A stretch of 36,728 nucleotides of DNA from DAOPMC01 sp035392025 (GCA_035392025.1 DAOPMC010000009.1:1-36728); one strand, 5' to 3'. Shown: positions 1 through 8,982, counted from the stretch's first letter. Notes: a model not told the origin generated them from the letters alone. Program-made: numbers and translations.

Positions 1-64
1 ACGCTTATATTTAAAAATTTTTGAGACATTTTCAAAAGTTATTGACACACTTTTTTTAATTTTT

Positions 65-754
65 TTATTTTAGATAGTAATGTGTTATCGGTTTTAAGTT
101 ATCATCTAATTCATAACATATGGGATTACCAGTCTCTATTTCCAGGTTCATTACTTCTTCATCTGATAAATTATCTAAATATTTAATTAATCCTCGTAAA
201 CTATTGCCATGAGCTACTATAATTACTTTTTTGTTATTATTGATAGCTTGTACAATTTCACTATTCCAATATTCTATTACTCTTTTTATGGTATCTTGCA
301 AATTTTCTGTTGTTGGTATTTCATTATCTGCTAACATCGCATATTTAGAATCATTGCCCGGATATCTAGGATCCGATTTGTCTAATGCTGGTGGCCTGAC
401 GTTTGTGCTTCTCCTCCAAAGTTTTACTTGTTCTTCCCCATACTTTTTCTTTGTTTCTTCTTTATTTAATCCTTGCAATGCACCATAGTGTCTTTCATTT
501 AACTTATAACTATATTTTATCGGTAAATTTGTCTCTTGTAATTCTTCCAATATATATTTTAGTGTATCTATTGCTCTTACTAAAACTGAAGTATAGGCAA
601 CATCAAAATTAAATCCCTTCTCTTTTAAAACAATACCTGCCTCTTTCGCTTCTTTAATACCTCTATCTGATAATCCAACATCTGTCCAACCAGTAAACCT
701 ATTTTCTAAATTCCAAATACTTTCGCCATGTCTTACTAATACTAATTTAATCAT
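65..754 (-). CDS. gpmA: 2,3-bisphosphoglycerate-dependent phosphoglycerate mutase
   Basis: Cytosolic glycolytic enzyme that interconverts 3- and 2-phosphoglycerate through a phosphohistidine. The N-terminus LVLVRHGESIWN carries the RHGE catalytic motif, followed by FTGWTDVGLSDRG, then LNERHYGALQGLNK typical of dPGM, and the second catalytic His in VAHGNSLRG near residue 180. Length of 229 aa matches the family (about 228-250). I start it at 754 because GGAGG at 764-760 lies 5 nt upstream. An in-frame ATG at 766 overlaps that site and is unlikely. The gene stands alone behind its own extended -10 promoter, after the terminator of the upstream carboxypeptidase gene. Confidence 0.95.
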   Translation of the reverse strand: MIKLVLVRHGESIWNLENRFTGWTDVGLSDRGIKEAKEAGIVLKEKGFNFDVAYTSVLVRAIDTLKYILEELQETNLPIKYSYKLNERHYGALQGLNKEETKKKYGEEQVKLWRRSTNVRPPALDKSDPRYPGNDSKYAMLADNEIPTTENLQDTIKRVIEYWNSEIVQAINNNKKVIIVAHGNSLRGLIKYLDNLSDEEVMNLEIETGNPICYELDDNLKPITHYYLK

Positions 755-800
755 TGTAACCTCCATTACTTGATACTGTCATGTATATTTAATTAATTTA

Positions 801-809
801 AGTATATCA
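801..809 (-). promoter_or_regulatory. Extended -10 promoter for gpmA
   Basis: Reading the minus strand, TGATATACT gives a TGn extended -10 element about 45 nt upstream of the gpmA start and just after the preceding gene's terminator. No good -35 is seen, as is common for extended -10 promoters. Confidence 0.5.
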
Positions 810-823
810 TAAATTTTATATCT

Positions 824-845
824 AAAAAAGATAACTTTCGTTATC
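824..845 (-). terminator. Intrinsic terminator after the D,D-carboxypeptidase gene
   Basis: On the minus strand the stem GATAAC/GTTATC closes a GAAA tetraloop and is followed by six T. The hairpin overlaps the stop codon of the gene at 844-1992. Confidence 0.85.
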
Positions 846-1992
846 AATTTATTCCTAATACAATCTCTTTTAAGTTTTTTAAATATAAAAACATTAATCC
901 TGCTTTTTCTATAGTAGTATTAGTTACTAAAGGAACTTTCTTTATTATTTTACCATTTGATTTTATTTCAAGATATCCAATTGTATCTCCTTTTTTTACT
1001 GGATATTCTAAATCTGACAACTTAGTTTCAAAATTATATTTTTTATCTGTATCAGTTTTTTTCTCTAAAACACTGGCATCTTCTTTTAATACCAAGTCAA
1101 TAGTATCAAGTTTAGCTTTTTCTAATTTAGTGTTTCCTATTATTGTTCCTTTCTCTTCTAAGATATTCATCTTATAGATATTAAATCCATAATCAAGCAT
1201 AGCTTTAGCTTCTTCATTTCTAACTGTGTTTTTGTCATATCCTAAAGATATTGCGATAAATCTTAAATTATCCCTTTTAGCCGTTACTGCCATACAACTT
1301 CCTGCATTAGTATCATAGCCTGTTTTAAGTCCATCAGCACCTTGATAAAATCTAACTAATTTATTGGTATTAACTACCCAAGTTTTATTTTCAGTATCTT
1401 CTCTAATATAATCTTCATAAACACTTGAAAATTTTAATATATCTTCATGCTTTAATAGTTCTATCGCAATTAATGCCATATCATAAGCTGTTGAATAATG
1501 ATCATCCTGATCGAAACCAACTACATTTTTAAAATTGGTATTAGTAAGTCCAAGTTCTTTGGCTTTAGCATTCATTCTGGCAATAAATGCATCTTCTGTT
1601 CCAGCAAGTCTTTCAGCAAGTTCTACTATTGCATCATTTGCTGATGCCATGACTATTCCTTTAATTAGATCTTCTACTGATATTTTCTCTCCTGTTTCTA
1701 AATATATTTGAGTTCCCCCCATATTTTTAGCATTTTCAGATACAGTTACTTTTTCTTCATAAGTTATACCACCCTGCTCTAATGTTTCAAAAAATAAAAT
1801 TAAACCCATCATTTTAGTAAGTGATGCAACCGATACTCTCTCCTCACTATTTTTTTCAAATATAATTTCTTTAGTAGTTACTTCCATCAGGATAGATGAC
1901 TTGGCATTAGGAGTTAAATCTAAAGATTCACAATATCCATTTATTGGAAAAATAAATATACTAATTAATAAAAGAAACATTATTTTTTTCAT
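844..1992 (-). CDS. dacA: D-alanyl-D-alanine carboxypeptidase, PBP5/DacA type
   Basis: Penicillin-binding peptidase (S11 family) that removes the terminal D-Ala from peptidoglycan stem peptides at the outer face of the membrane. A signal peptide covers residues 1-21. The catalytic triad of motifs is complete: SLTK (S57-K60), SAN (117-119) and KTG (223-225). Residues 265-382 are a PBP5_C-like beta domain ending in a hydrophobic stretch (MFLYLKNLKEIVLGI) that could be the amphipathic membrane anchor. Length of 382 aa is normal. GAGGTGG sits before ATG 1992. It is divergent from the VanY-type gene, so two cell-wall carboxypeptidases lie back to back. Confidence 0.93.
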   Translation of the reverse strand: MKKIMFLLLISIFIFPINGYCESLDLTPNAKSSILMEVTTKEIIFEKNSEERVSVASLTKMMGLILFFETLEQGGITYEEKVTVSENAKNMGGTQIYLETGEKISVEDLIKGIVMASANDAIVELAERLAGTEDAFIARMNAKAKELGLTNTNFKNVVGFDQDDHYSTAYDMALIAIELLKHEDILKFSSVYEDYIREDTENKTWVVNTNKLVRFYQGADGLKTGYDTNAGSCMAVTAKRDNLRFIAISLGYDKNTVRNEEAKAMLDYGFNIYKMNILEEKGTIIGNTKLEKAKLDTIDLVLKEDASVLEKKTDTDKKYNFETKLSDLEYPVKKGDTIGYLEIKSNGKIIKKVPLVTNTTIEKAGLMFLYLKNLKEIVLGIN

Positions 1993-2066
1993 AATCCACC
2001 TCTATTAATTTTTATGTTTTGAATTAACTTTATATGCAAAACATATATTTAATTGGATGTGATACT

Positions 2067-2873
2067 TTGAAAGTTAAAATAATATTCATATTATCTTTTA
2101 TTGCAGTTGTTGCGATATACTTTTTAATGAGAACAAATAGTATTACTGCAAGTAATACCATAGCATTATCTAATATGGAAAAATACAATAGTAATTACTT
2201 AGATAGATACTTAGATTATAAAAGGCAAAATAAAAATCTCTCTAATCAAGAAATAATTAATCATGTTAACATTGGTATTGATTACCCTTTTTATACTAAT
2301 ATAAGAATAACTGAAGAAGAAGGTTATACTACTTTGGTTAATAAATATACTAAATTAAGTAATAATTATAGACCAAATGATTTATATATTGTAGATGAGG
2401 AATATAACCCTAACTTGATATCTCTTAGGAAACAGGCTGCTATTATGTTTGTTACTATGGCTGAAGATGCCAAATTATCAGGGCTTACAATCATAATAGA
2501 GTCTGGGTTTAGAAGCTACTCTTATCAAAAATATTTATATAGTAAATATAAAGATATGGATGGTATTAAAAAAGCTGATACTTATTCGGCAAGAGCTGGA
2601 CACTCTGAACATCAATTAGGTTTAGTTATTGACATTAGAAATGCTGATTTGCCATATGAAATGTTTGAAAAAACAAAAGAATTCATATGGATGCAAAAAA
2701 ACGCGTATAAATATGGTTTTATTTTGAGATATCCGGAAGGTAAAGAAAAGATTACGGGATACTCATTTGAATCATGGCATTACCGCTATGTAGGACGAAA
2801 AATATCTACTGATATGTTTATCAACTATCCGGTGCTAACATATGATGAATATTATGTTCAATTTTTAAAATAA
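2067..2873 (+). CDS. Membrane-anchored VanY-type D-alanyl-D-alanine carboxypeptidase
   Basis: Zinc peptidase of the VanY/M15B family that would trim D-Ala from peptidoglycan precursors or stems outside the cell. The product starts with Lys residues and one hydrophobic segment (residues about 3-22), so it is anchored or secreted. The domain shows SGFRSYSYQ, then SEHQLGLVID with zinc ligands H182 and D189, and SWHYRYVG with ligand H238. I choose TTG 2067 as start: GGATGTGAT, one mismatch from the ideal GGAGGTGAT, lies 3 nt before it. The ATG at 2034 has no ribosome site. Nothing suggests vancomycin resistance, since no vanHAX genes are present. Confidence 0.88.
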   Translation: MKVKIIFILSFIAVVAIYFLMRTNSITASNTIALSNMEKYNSNYLDRYLDYKRQNKNLSNQEIINHVNIGIDYPFYTNIRITEEEGYTTLVNKYTKLSNNYRPNDLYIVDEEYNPNLISLRKQAAIMFVTMAEDAKLSGLTIIIESGFRSYSYQKYLYSKYKDMDGIKKADTYSARAGHSEHQLGLVIDIRNADLPYEMFEKTKEFIWMQKNAYKYGFILRYPEGKEKITGYSFESWHYRYVGRKISTDMFINYPVLTYDEYYVQFLK

Positions 2874-2880
2874 AAAAAGA

Positions 2881-3621
2881 CTATTTTTTAGCCTTCTTTG
2901 TTTCTTTTTTCTTAACTTCAGATTTTTTTGTTTCTTTCTCTTTTTCTTCTTCTTTTGATATGTCTTCCTCAGTTTTTTCTTCTTTGTTTAAAAGATATAA
3001 AATAAATGCTCCAAGTAAGATAATTATAATAATTTTAATTACTTTAGTAATTCCTTTTTCTTCAGATTTTTCATCGTCAGAAAGCACTTTATCCACAACT
3101 TTATTTTCTTCAGACTTTTCTTCATCTTGACTAGTTGTATTAGTTGATGATGTTGTTGATACATCTACTTCTGGAACAACTACATTAGTTGTTGCAGTGA
3201 TTGTATCAGTATTTTTTATTGTTGCCAAATTTTCATTAGTGTAAATTTCATTTGATAATTTTATATCTACAGATGTAGTCTTAGAAAAATCTGCTGTTTG
3301 GAAAATAATTGTTGCCACTATATCTTGATCTGACATAGTAGTTCCATATCCAATAATTCTATCTTTATTATCAGATATTTTAACAGTTAAATCATCAACT
3401 AAAGATTGAATAGTTACATATGTTAGATTTTTATCATAATCTAAATCAAATTGGAATCCTTCAATGTTTTCATCTGTTGATAATTTGATTTGATAGGTTA
3501 CTAAACTTCCATATTCAATTTCGCTATCTCCAATTAATTCTACTTTTGTTAAGGCCTTTGCACTTGTTGAAATACATATAAATACAAGTAGTGCAAATAA
3601 TAAATATTTTATCTTTTTCAT
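2881..3621 (-). CDS. Membrane-anchored cohesin-domain protein
   Basis: Surface protein predicted to hold a dockerin partner. A signal peptide (residues 1-23, ending SAKA) is followed by a cohesin-like beta-sandwich at about 26-150, with VTYQIKLST, GFQFDLDYDKNLTYV and the later VATIIFQTADFS strand. A Ser/Thr/Glu linker (150-195), one transmembrane helix (about 200-220) and a 25-residue Lys/Glu-rich cytoplasmic tail follow. Its start overlaps the stop of the dockerin gene by 4 nt (ATGA), so the two are translationally coupled. The same layout recurs in the cohesin protein at 15021-16430. Domain assignment is by eye and moderately sure; the topology is clear. Confidence 0.72.
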   Translation of the reverse strand: MKKIKYLLFALLVFICISTSAKALTKVELIGDSEIEYGSLVTYQIKLSTDENIEGFQFDLDYDKNLTYVTIQSLVDDLTVKISDNKDRIIGYGTTMSDQDIVATIIFQTADFSKTTSVDIKLSNEIYTNENLATIKNTDTITATTNVVVPEVDVSTTSSTNTTSQDEEKSEENKVVDKVLSDDEKSEEKGITKVIKIIIIILLGAFILYLLNKEEKTEEDISKEEEKEKETKKSEVKKKETKKAKK

Positions 3622-5270
3622 CCTTCTATCCCCACATCTGATGGGTTCAAAGCCCCATACAACATAACTATATCAGAAATATTATATTCTAAATCCAAGT
3701 TATAATCAAGGGCGTTTAATACTGCATCAGTATAATCAGTAGTAGCTGTATTCCCTAGTACCAAAGCTTCTAGAATTTGTAAGTCAAGTAAATCAATTGT
3801 TGAATCACAATTAGCATCTCCTACTAACGAAACAGTATATTCTCCAACAAGTACTTCTGTTTTTGTAAATACTTTAACTATTGTAGAAGTTTTAACTAAA
3901 TAACTAGTTTCCTCTTCTAATTCTGGATTAACAGGAACCATTACTAATTCATAGTAATTAGATCCTGCAAAGGTCCCTTCACTTGAAACTGACAAATATG
4001 ATTCAAAATCTTCTTTTGAAAGAGTTAAAACATTTGAAATAATAATACTTTTATCTTCATGATTTACTACTACATTATTGTTACTAGAAGATAATACATA
4101 TATATCAAGTAATGCCTCAGTAATCTTATCAAGATTATCACTATTTACCATTGTAAGGTTTGTTCTAATATTACTCAAAAATGCTACTAAGAATTCTTCA
4201 TCCGCTACTAGTTCATCATCTAAATTATCAATGTCAGTAGCATCATTAATATCAATAAGTTCTTCTTCTTGTGTTCCATTTGTTGTAAATATTAATAAGA
4301 GTTCATCATAGTTAGTGATTACTTCCTCTTTAAAATTATCCCACTCGTCTGTTAGTGCTAATTGATAATTTTCATTATTTACTAAATTGTTATAATCAGT
4401 TGTAATATCTGTCATTGTATTATACAAATTATAAATGTCTTTTTTAATAGATAAATATGTGTTTAATTCTTCTTCTGTTAAAGCACTAAGGTCTAAAGGA
4501 CTATGATCGGCTAAAAATGTTTCTAAAAGTCCTAAAGAAGTATTAATACTTGTCTTAGTTATTGTTATATCATTTAATAAATTTGTTTTAGCTGTTGTAG
4601 CATCTGTTTCATCTTGAAGTCTAAACCCTTCTTCTGCTTCACCTAACTTAGTTTGAAATGATTCGCTATCATAATCATCTAGCATTAATAATACTGATGA
4701 TAAATAATCTAAAATCTTTGCCTCTAAGTTATCGACTGTAACCGTCGCAGTTTCAACTACCGCTGGAGTCCAAGTTCCTGATAAGGCAGTACATGCTTCT
4801 TCATCTTGAGCAATAACTGGGTCCTCACCAACATGACATGTTGCCATAGATGATACATACTCATTTGAAATTTCTATAAGAGTTTGATAATTAACAACAC
4901 TATCTTTATTTTCTGTAGTTAGATGCTCATAACCGCTAGGTGAACCTACTATTGCTACTAAGTCACTTAACTTAATTTCTCCTTTTACAGATTCATACTC
5001 ACTCTTTTTAGTTTGCAAGTCTTGTTTTATTTTTGCTGTTGCTAGCTGGCAATATCTATTGCCTGCGCAACTTTCTTCTATACTACTAGAATCATTTAAT
5101 GATTCAGAATTTGTAAATGCTAGATCTATTTCTGATATTTTTGACTCTATATCTGTTAAATAGCTTCCTGCAAATACATATAGTGGACTAATAAAATAGT
5201 TTGCAAATAAACAAAGAAGTAATAATACCACTATTTTTTTACGTGATTTTTTCCTAAAAATATTCACCAA
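3618..5270 (-). CDS. Secreted coiled-coil protein with C-terminal dockerin
   Basis: A basic N-terminus and hydrophobic segment (about 12-35, ending FAG) act as a signal or anchor. The 430-residue middle is acidic and helical, probably coiled coil, with two Cys pairs (SCAGNRYC and CHVGED..EEAC) that could form disulfides. I recognise no enzyme in it. The C-terminus carries two F-hand calcium loops of a type I dockerin, DANCDSTIDLLD and DYNLDLEYNISD, with acidic or Asn ligands in the usual positions. Start: TTG 5270, 8 nt after GGAGG of AAGGAGGG; GTG at 5267 is possible. It lies first in a two-gene unit with the cohesin gene, which suggests they are partners. Confidence 0.75.
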   Translation of the reverse strand: MVNIFRKKSRKKIVVLLLLCLFANYFISPLYVFAGSYLTDIESKISEIDLAFTNSESLNDSSSIEESCAGNRYCQLATAKIKQDLQTKKSEYESVKGEIKLSDLVAIVGSPSGYEHLTTENKDSVVNYQTLIEISNEYVSSMATCHVGEDPVIAQDEEACTALSGTWTPAVVETATVTVDNLEAKILDYLSSVLLMLDDYDSESFQTKLGEAEEGFRLQDETDATTAKTNLLNDITITKTSINTSLGLLETFLADHSPLDLSALTEEELNTYLSIKKDIYNLYNTMTDITTDYNNLVNNENYQLALTDEWDNFKEEVITNYDELLLIFTTNGTQEEELIDINDATDIDNLDDELVADEEFLVAFLSNIRTNLTMVNSDNLDKITEALLDIYVLSSSNNNVVVNHEDKSIIISNVLTLSKEDFESYLSVSSEGTFAGSNYYELVMVPVNPELEEETSYLVKTSTIVKVFTKTEVLVGEYTVSLVGDANCDSTIDLLDLQILEALVLGNTATTDYTDAVLNALDYNLDLEYNISDIVMLYGALNPSDVGIEG

Positions 5271-5283
5271 AAAGTATCCCTCC

Positions 5284-5355
5284 TTAAATTAACACATAGC
5301 AGTTTAGCCTCTCTATGTTAATTTAAGTATACCTCAGTTTGACACAAGTTGACAA
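5284..5355 (-). promoter_or_regulatory. Promoter and 5'-terminal hairpin of the dockerin-cohesin unit
   Basis: On the minus strand TTGTCA (5355-5350), an 18-nt spacer and TATACT (5331-5326) form a promoter. Transcription should begin near 5319. A 14-bp stem (5326-5313 with 5299-5284, 2-nt bulge, 13-nt loop) then occupies the start of the leader and ends exactly where AAGGAGGG begins. The hairpin could stabilise the mRNA or adjust access to the ribosome site. Confidence 0.55.
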
Positions 5356-5380
5356 TACTTTTTGATGAAATTTTTATTTT

Positions 5381-6649
5381 TTATTTAATTGTTTGATAAA
5401 TTAAAGGGTTACCCTTTACTGATACTTGACTAAATGTAAATAGTTTTAATACTTCCTCATCGATAATATCTTTTTTAGTATACAAGGTACACAATAGTTC
5501 ATTGCTCTTTGCATAATCCCCTATCTGCTTGTTTAAAACTATTCCTGAACCATAATCAATTTCATCTTCTTTATGCACTCTTCCAGCTCCCATTTTACAA
5601 GATAACAATCCAAGACCATAAGTGTCTATTTTAGAAATATATCCTTCTTCCCTAGAATATACTTCGATCTTTTTATTATCTATTACAATATTATTTATAT
5701 TGCCGTGTTGTCTTGTTACTAATTCGATAAATTTGCTATATGCGTTACCACTTTTGATGCTATCCTCAACTAGTAAACTAGCATCTTCAAAAGATATGTT
5801 TTTTGCCATACTAACTAGATAACTTGCCATAATCTTTGATAAAGAAACAAGTCTTTTTTCTCCTCTTCCTTGTAAAACATTTATCGCCTCAATAACCTCT
5901 AAACTATTACCAATGTTACTTCCAAGTGGCGAGTTCATGTCTGTTAGCATGCAAATTACTTCTCTATCATATTTTTTACCAATATTAATCATTAATTTAG
6001 ATAGCTCTTCCGCTTCTTCAATTGTTTCTAATAATGCTCCGCTCCCTACTTTAACATCTATTAATATCTTGTTTGCCCCGCATGCAATTTTTTTACTCAT
6101 AATACTAGATGCAATTAAAGGAATTGATTTAGTAGTACCTGTAACATCTCTTAATGCATAAACTTTTTTATCCATTGGGACAACATTAGCAGTTTGGGAA
6201 GTTATGGCAACATTTATATCTTTTATTTCATTAATAAATTCATCTTTAGAAAGTGATGTATCAAAGCCTTTAATACTTTCTAGTTTATCAATAGTTCCAC
6301 CAGTATGTCCTAACCCTCTACCACTCATCTTTGCAATTCTAACACCTATTGATGCCACTATTGGGGCAATAATCAAAGTGATTTTATCTCCTACGCCTCC
6401 AGTGGAGTGCTTATCTACAACAATTCCTAAACTGCTAAGATCGAGTATATCTCCACTTTTAATAAAAATGTCAGTCAAATTATAAGTTTCTTCTTCAGTT
6501 AAAGAATATTTGCATATTGCTTTTAATAATCTATTCATATCAGCATCTGATACTTTACCATTCAAATATCCATTAAATACATAATCTAATTCTTCATAGT
6601 TAAGCAACTGGTCATTTTCTTTTTTAACAATTATTTCATTATAATTCAT
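5381..6649 (-). CDS. pdp: Pyrimidine-nucleoside (thymidine) phosphorylase
   Basis: Cytosolic homodimeric salvage enzyme that splits thymidine, deoxyuridine or uridine with phosphate to the base and (deoxy)ribose-1-phosphate. The family signatures DKHSTGGVGDK (phosphate loop) and KMSGRGLGHTGGT are intact, and the all-alpha N-terminal domain begins YNEIIVKKEN. Length of 422 aa is close to the usual 430-440. ATG 6649 forms TGATG with the stop of an upstream open fragment. An in-frame TTG precedes it. Whether it prefers thymidine or accepts uridine cannot be read with certainty. Confidence 0.93.
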   Translation of the reverse strand: MNYNEIIVKKENDQLLNYEELDYVFNGYLNGKVSDADMNRLLKAICKYSLTEEETYNLTDIFIKSGDILDLSSLGIVVDKHSTGGVGDKITLIIAPIVASIGVRIAKMSGRGLGHTGGTIDKLESIKGFDTSLSKDEFINEIKDINVAITSQTANVVPMDKKVYALRDVTGTTKSIPLIASSIMSKKIACGANKILIDVKVGSGALLETIEEAEELSKLMINIGKKYDREVICMLTDMNSPLGSNIGNSLEVIEAINVLQGRGEKRLVSLSKIMASYLVSMAKNISFEDASLLVEDSIKSGNAYSKFIELVTRQHGNINNIVIDNKKIEVYSREEGYISKIDTYGLGLLSCKMGAGRVHKEDEIDYGSGIVLNKQIGDYAKSNELLCTLYTKKDIIDEEVLKLFTFSQVSVKGNPLIYQTIK

Positions 6650-6774
6650 CAAATATCACACTCTTTTTTTAATATTAGTGTAGCTGGTAATAATTCTAAG
6701 TGCTTACTAACATCACTGTCATGGGTTTCTCTTAATTTCTTAAGATCAGGGTTCCTCGTTTGATTATTATTAAT
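6649..6774 (-). pseudogene. Possible remnant of a gene once coupled to pdp
   Basis: Forty-one sense codons stay open on the minus strand and end in TGA that overlaps the pdp start as TGATG. The translation (NPDLKKLRETHDSDVSKH.., then LPATLILKK) looks protein-like, but there is no start codon or ribosome site and an in-frame TAA precedes it. I do not recognise the family. It may be the 3' end of a deleted salvage gene, or chance. Confidence 0.25.
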
Positions 6775-6834
6775 TTATTCTACTTCAAACTATCCTTATT
6801 CAAATAAATACCATCTACAGATTTATTATATCAA

Positions 6835-6857
6835 TAAAAAAACTAGAAAACTAGTTT
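6835..6857 (-). terminator. Intrinsic terminator after the HAD gene
   Basis: On the minus strand AAACTAG-TTTT-CTAGTTT followed by T residues. It overlaps the stop codon of the gene at 6856-7548. Confidence 0.7.
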
Positions 6858-7548
6858 ATCTTTTTAATATTCTTGCTATATCACTAAATTCAGTAACAAC
6901 TGCAATGGCATCATTATATAATTTTTGCTTATTTTCATCATAATCTACTAGTATGCTATCTATTCCTGCTCTACTACTCGCTAAATCAACAATCCCATCT
7001 CCAATCATAACCGCAGAAGTAGGAAACACATCTTCTTTAGCTAAAATATATCTAAAATGTTCTGGGTTAGGTTTAGCATATGTCTTTTCACATGTATAGA
7101 TATTAGAAAAATCTTTATCGATGCCTGCTTCATATAATTTTATCTTCTGTCTATAAAAAAGCCAATTAGTAGAGCATACTTTTATTTGTTCAATGGTAGA
7201 AAGAGTTTCTTTAACTTTAGGAATCTTTTCCATATAAAATGTCTCTAAATGTAACATAGTATGTGCAAAGTCTTTAACATCAACTCCAAATTCTTTTAAA
7301 AATGGCATAGATTTTTGCCAGCTATTGCATAATCTTTCAAAATTAAAGTCTGATACTCTTTCAGAAAATTTAAGTGCTAAAAAAACTCCTTTAATCTGTG
7401 CTTTTACATACTCATCTTTATCTTCTATTCCGTAAATTCTAAGAGCTTCTTTCACTAATGCTTCAAGTGTATTATATTTGACAAGTGTTCCATCTATATC
7501 AAATATTGCTAAATCTTTTTTTGATACTATATCATTTTTCAAAATCAT
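6856..7548 (-). CDS. HAD-superfamily phosphatase (subfamily IA)
   Basis: Predicted cytosolic phosphatase of small phosphorylated metabolites. Motif I is FDIDGTLV (residues about 17-24) with the nucleophile and acid/base Asp pair. A helical cap of about 85 residues follows, then motif II in CSTNW, motif III Lys in KTYAKPNPE, and motif IV IGDGIVDLASSRAG with the metal-binding acids. The KPNPE and GDG arrangement resembles phosphoglycolate phosphatase and PgmB-like enzymes, but the substrate cannot be told. AGGGGG precedes ATG 7548. It lies upstream of pdp, separated by a terminator, so any link to nucleotide salvage is only suggestive. Confidence 0.85.
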   Translation of the reverse strand: MILKNDIVSKKDLAIFDIDGTLVKYNTLEALVKEALRIYGIEDKDEYVKAQIKGVFLALKFSERVSDFNFERLCNSWQKSMPFLKEFGVDVKDFAHTMLHLETFYMEKIPKVKETLSTIEQIKVCSTNWLFYRQKIKLYEAGIDKDFSNIYTCEKTYAKPNPEHFRYILAKEDVFPTSAVMIGDGIVDLASSRAGIDSILVDYDENKQKLYNDAIAVVTEFSDIARILKR

Positions 7549-7597
7549 GTCTATTCCCCCTAATTTCAGTTTAGCATGATTCGCTTGTTACGACAAC

Positions 7598-7620
7598 AAA
7601 AAACTCGAATACATTCGAGT
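7598..7620 (-). terminator. Terminator of tRNA-Arg
   Basis: Minus strand ACTCGAAT-GT-ATTCGAGT followed by a run of T. It lies 11 nt beyond the encoded CCA of the tRNA. Confidence 0.8.
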
Positions 7621-7631
7621 AATTATTATTA

Positions 7632-7708
<77 letters not shown>

Positions 7709-7738
7709 AGTAAATGCTAGGATCTCTCCTGCATCTAA

Positions 7739-7767
7739 ATTATATAACATTTAAATTATTTTTTCAA
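7739..7767 (-). promoter_or_regulatory. Promoter of tRNA-Arg
   Basis: Minus strand TTGAAA (7767-7762), 17-nt spacer, TATAAT (7744-7739). The same hexamers and spacing serve tRNA-Met, and tRNA-Cys has a near-identical promoter. Confidence 0.75.
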
Positions 7768-7776
7768 TATTTAATG

Positions 7777-8472
7777 TTAAATTTTATATCTATTTCTCTC
7801 TCTTGTCATACTCTTTGCTACTTCCTTAGTTTCTTGATCTTCAATTATCAAACTAATTAATCTATCATTAAATTTATTTTTATCAATAATAATATCATCT
7901 TTATTAAATACAATATATTCTCTTGTTGGAATTTGTTTACTTAAAAAATATGCTACACCTAAATCAAATAAAGTACCTGTTGACTCTGGGTCATAATAAA
8001 TTCCTACAACATTAGATTCTCCAATTGCATTTGCATTTGCCAAGCAAATGTTATAACCAACAGAATCAAGTTTATTAGTATCATCCCCAGGATAATGAAC
8101 ATGGTATCCTCTATTTTTTAAATTTTCTTTAATTCTTCTTAGACTATCCACTACTTCTTGAGAGGCATTTCTAACTGGGCATATCATGAAAATACTATTC
8201 TTATTGCTTTTTTTAGAAACAATTGGTTTTAATTTATTTTTATGCCAATATAATGCCATTTTATCAAAAGATTTAGACTCTGTTACTTTAGCTTCTACAT
8301 CCCTTAAATTATCAAGTTGAATCTGTTTGCCCGCAGCAAATAGCATCCCTAACAAAAATAACATGTCTTTTCTTGTAGAGTCAAATTTTAAATGTACTGG
8401 ATCTTCTATGTTTAGAATACTTTCTATTTCTTGATCAATATATAATTCATCAAATGATTTATAACATTTCAT
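7777..8472 (-). CDS. Nucleoside 2-deoxyribosyltransferase-like protein
   Basis: Rossmann-like protein resembling the nucleoside 2-deoxyribosyltransferase/DNPH1 group, which cleave or exchange N-glycosidic bonds of nucleosides or nucleotides. Visible features are the strand MICPVRNAS with the following helix, DDTNKLDSVGYNICLAN, VVGIYYDPESTGTLFDLGVAYFL and a C-terminal strand. The last motif matches the region that holds the catalytic Glu (xxELGYA), but here Asp replaces Glu. ATG 8472 is chosen because GGGGG lies 8 nt upstream; the frame continues to 8530. About 90 N-terminal residues do not resemble the enzyme core and may be a separate helical domain. Substrate unknown; a sensor role is possible. 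Confidence 0.6.
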   Translation of the reverse strand: MKCYKSFDELYIDQEIESILNIEDPVHLKFDSTRKDMLFLLGMLFAAGKQIQLDNLRDVEAKVTESKSFDKMALYWHKNKLKPIVSKKSNKNSIFMICPVRNASQEVVDSLRRIKENLKNRGYHVHYPGDDTNKLDSVGYNICLANANAIGESNVVGIYYDPESTGTLFDLGVAYFLSKQIPTREYIVFNKDDIIIDKNKFNDRLISLIIEDQETKEVAKSMTRERNRYKI

Positions 8473-8532
8473 ACTACTTACCCCCAAAATGTTTATAGCA
8501 TATATTATAGCACTTTTTACTATGATTTGCAA

Positions 8533-8952
8533 TTAAATTATAGCAAAAATCATAAGTACTCCAAGAGTTACAACTATAGTTCCAATAGAAATTGCTGATG
8601 CAATTATTATATTTAGCACAGAATCAGACACATAAATTTGATTATAATCAGTGCTATTATAATATAAGGATACATATTTACCTAACTTTTTTAAATATCC
8701 TTTATATTTATAACCTTTTGAATCAGCAACATGAACTTTATTACCATTTACTAAAAACTCATATACAGGTCTAAAAGCAAAGGATACAGAGGTATTATTA
8801 GAATTAATATCTTTTTTAAAATACTGTTCTTGTTTCACTTCTATTATCTTAGCCAATGTCTTGTTTTGACAGTTTTTCTTACTCATCATTTGTATGATTA
8901 AAAAAACAACCGCTAACAAGATAATTAAAACCCCAATAACTACTAATTCCAT
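8533..8952 (-). CDS. Small two-TM protein, DUF3592-like
   Basis: A 139-aa membrane protein with an N-terminal helix (about 2-22), an extracytoplasmic or cytosolic beta domain (about 30-105) and a C-terminal helix (about 112-137). The beta domain has VSFAFRPVYEFLVNGNKV, then GKYVSLYYNSTDYNQIYV, the pattern seen in DUF3592 proteins. No catalytic residue is evident. AAGGAA lies before ATG 8952, with an extended -10 promoter just upstream. Function unknown. Confidence 0.65.
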   Translation of the reverse strand: MELVVIGVLIILLAVVFLIIQMMSKKNCQNKTLAKIIEVKQEQYFKKDINSNNTSVSFAFRPVYEFLVNGNKVHVADSKGYKYKGYLKKLGKYVSLYYNSTDYNQIYVSDSVLNIIIASAISIGTIVVTLGVLMIFAII

Positions 8953-8973
8953 ATTATCATTCCTTTACTTTAC

Positions 8974-8982
8974 CATTATACC
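8974..8982 (-). promoter_or_regulatory. Extended -10 promoter for the gene at 8533-8952
   Basis: Minus strand TGGTATAAT, a perfect TATAAT with a TGn extension, about 20 nt upstream of the start codon. Confidence 0.55.

Noticed and set aside
403..612. Open frames opposite gpmA, pdp and other genes
   Set aside because: They lie antisense to clear enzymes, lack ribosome sites and have translations of low complexity.
2067..2873. Vancomycin resistance through the VanY-like gene
   Set aside because: No vanH, vanA/B ligase, vanX or VanRS system is nearby; VanY-type peptidases are common housekeeping proteins.
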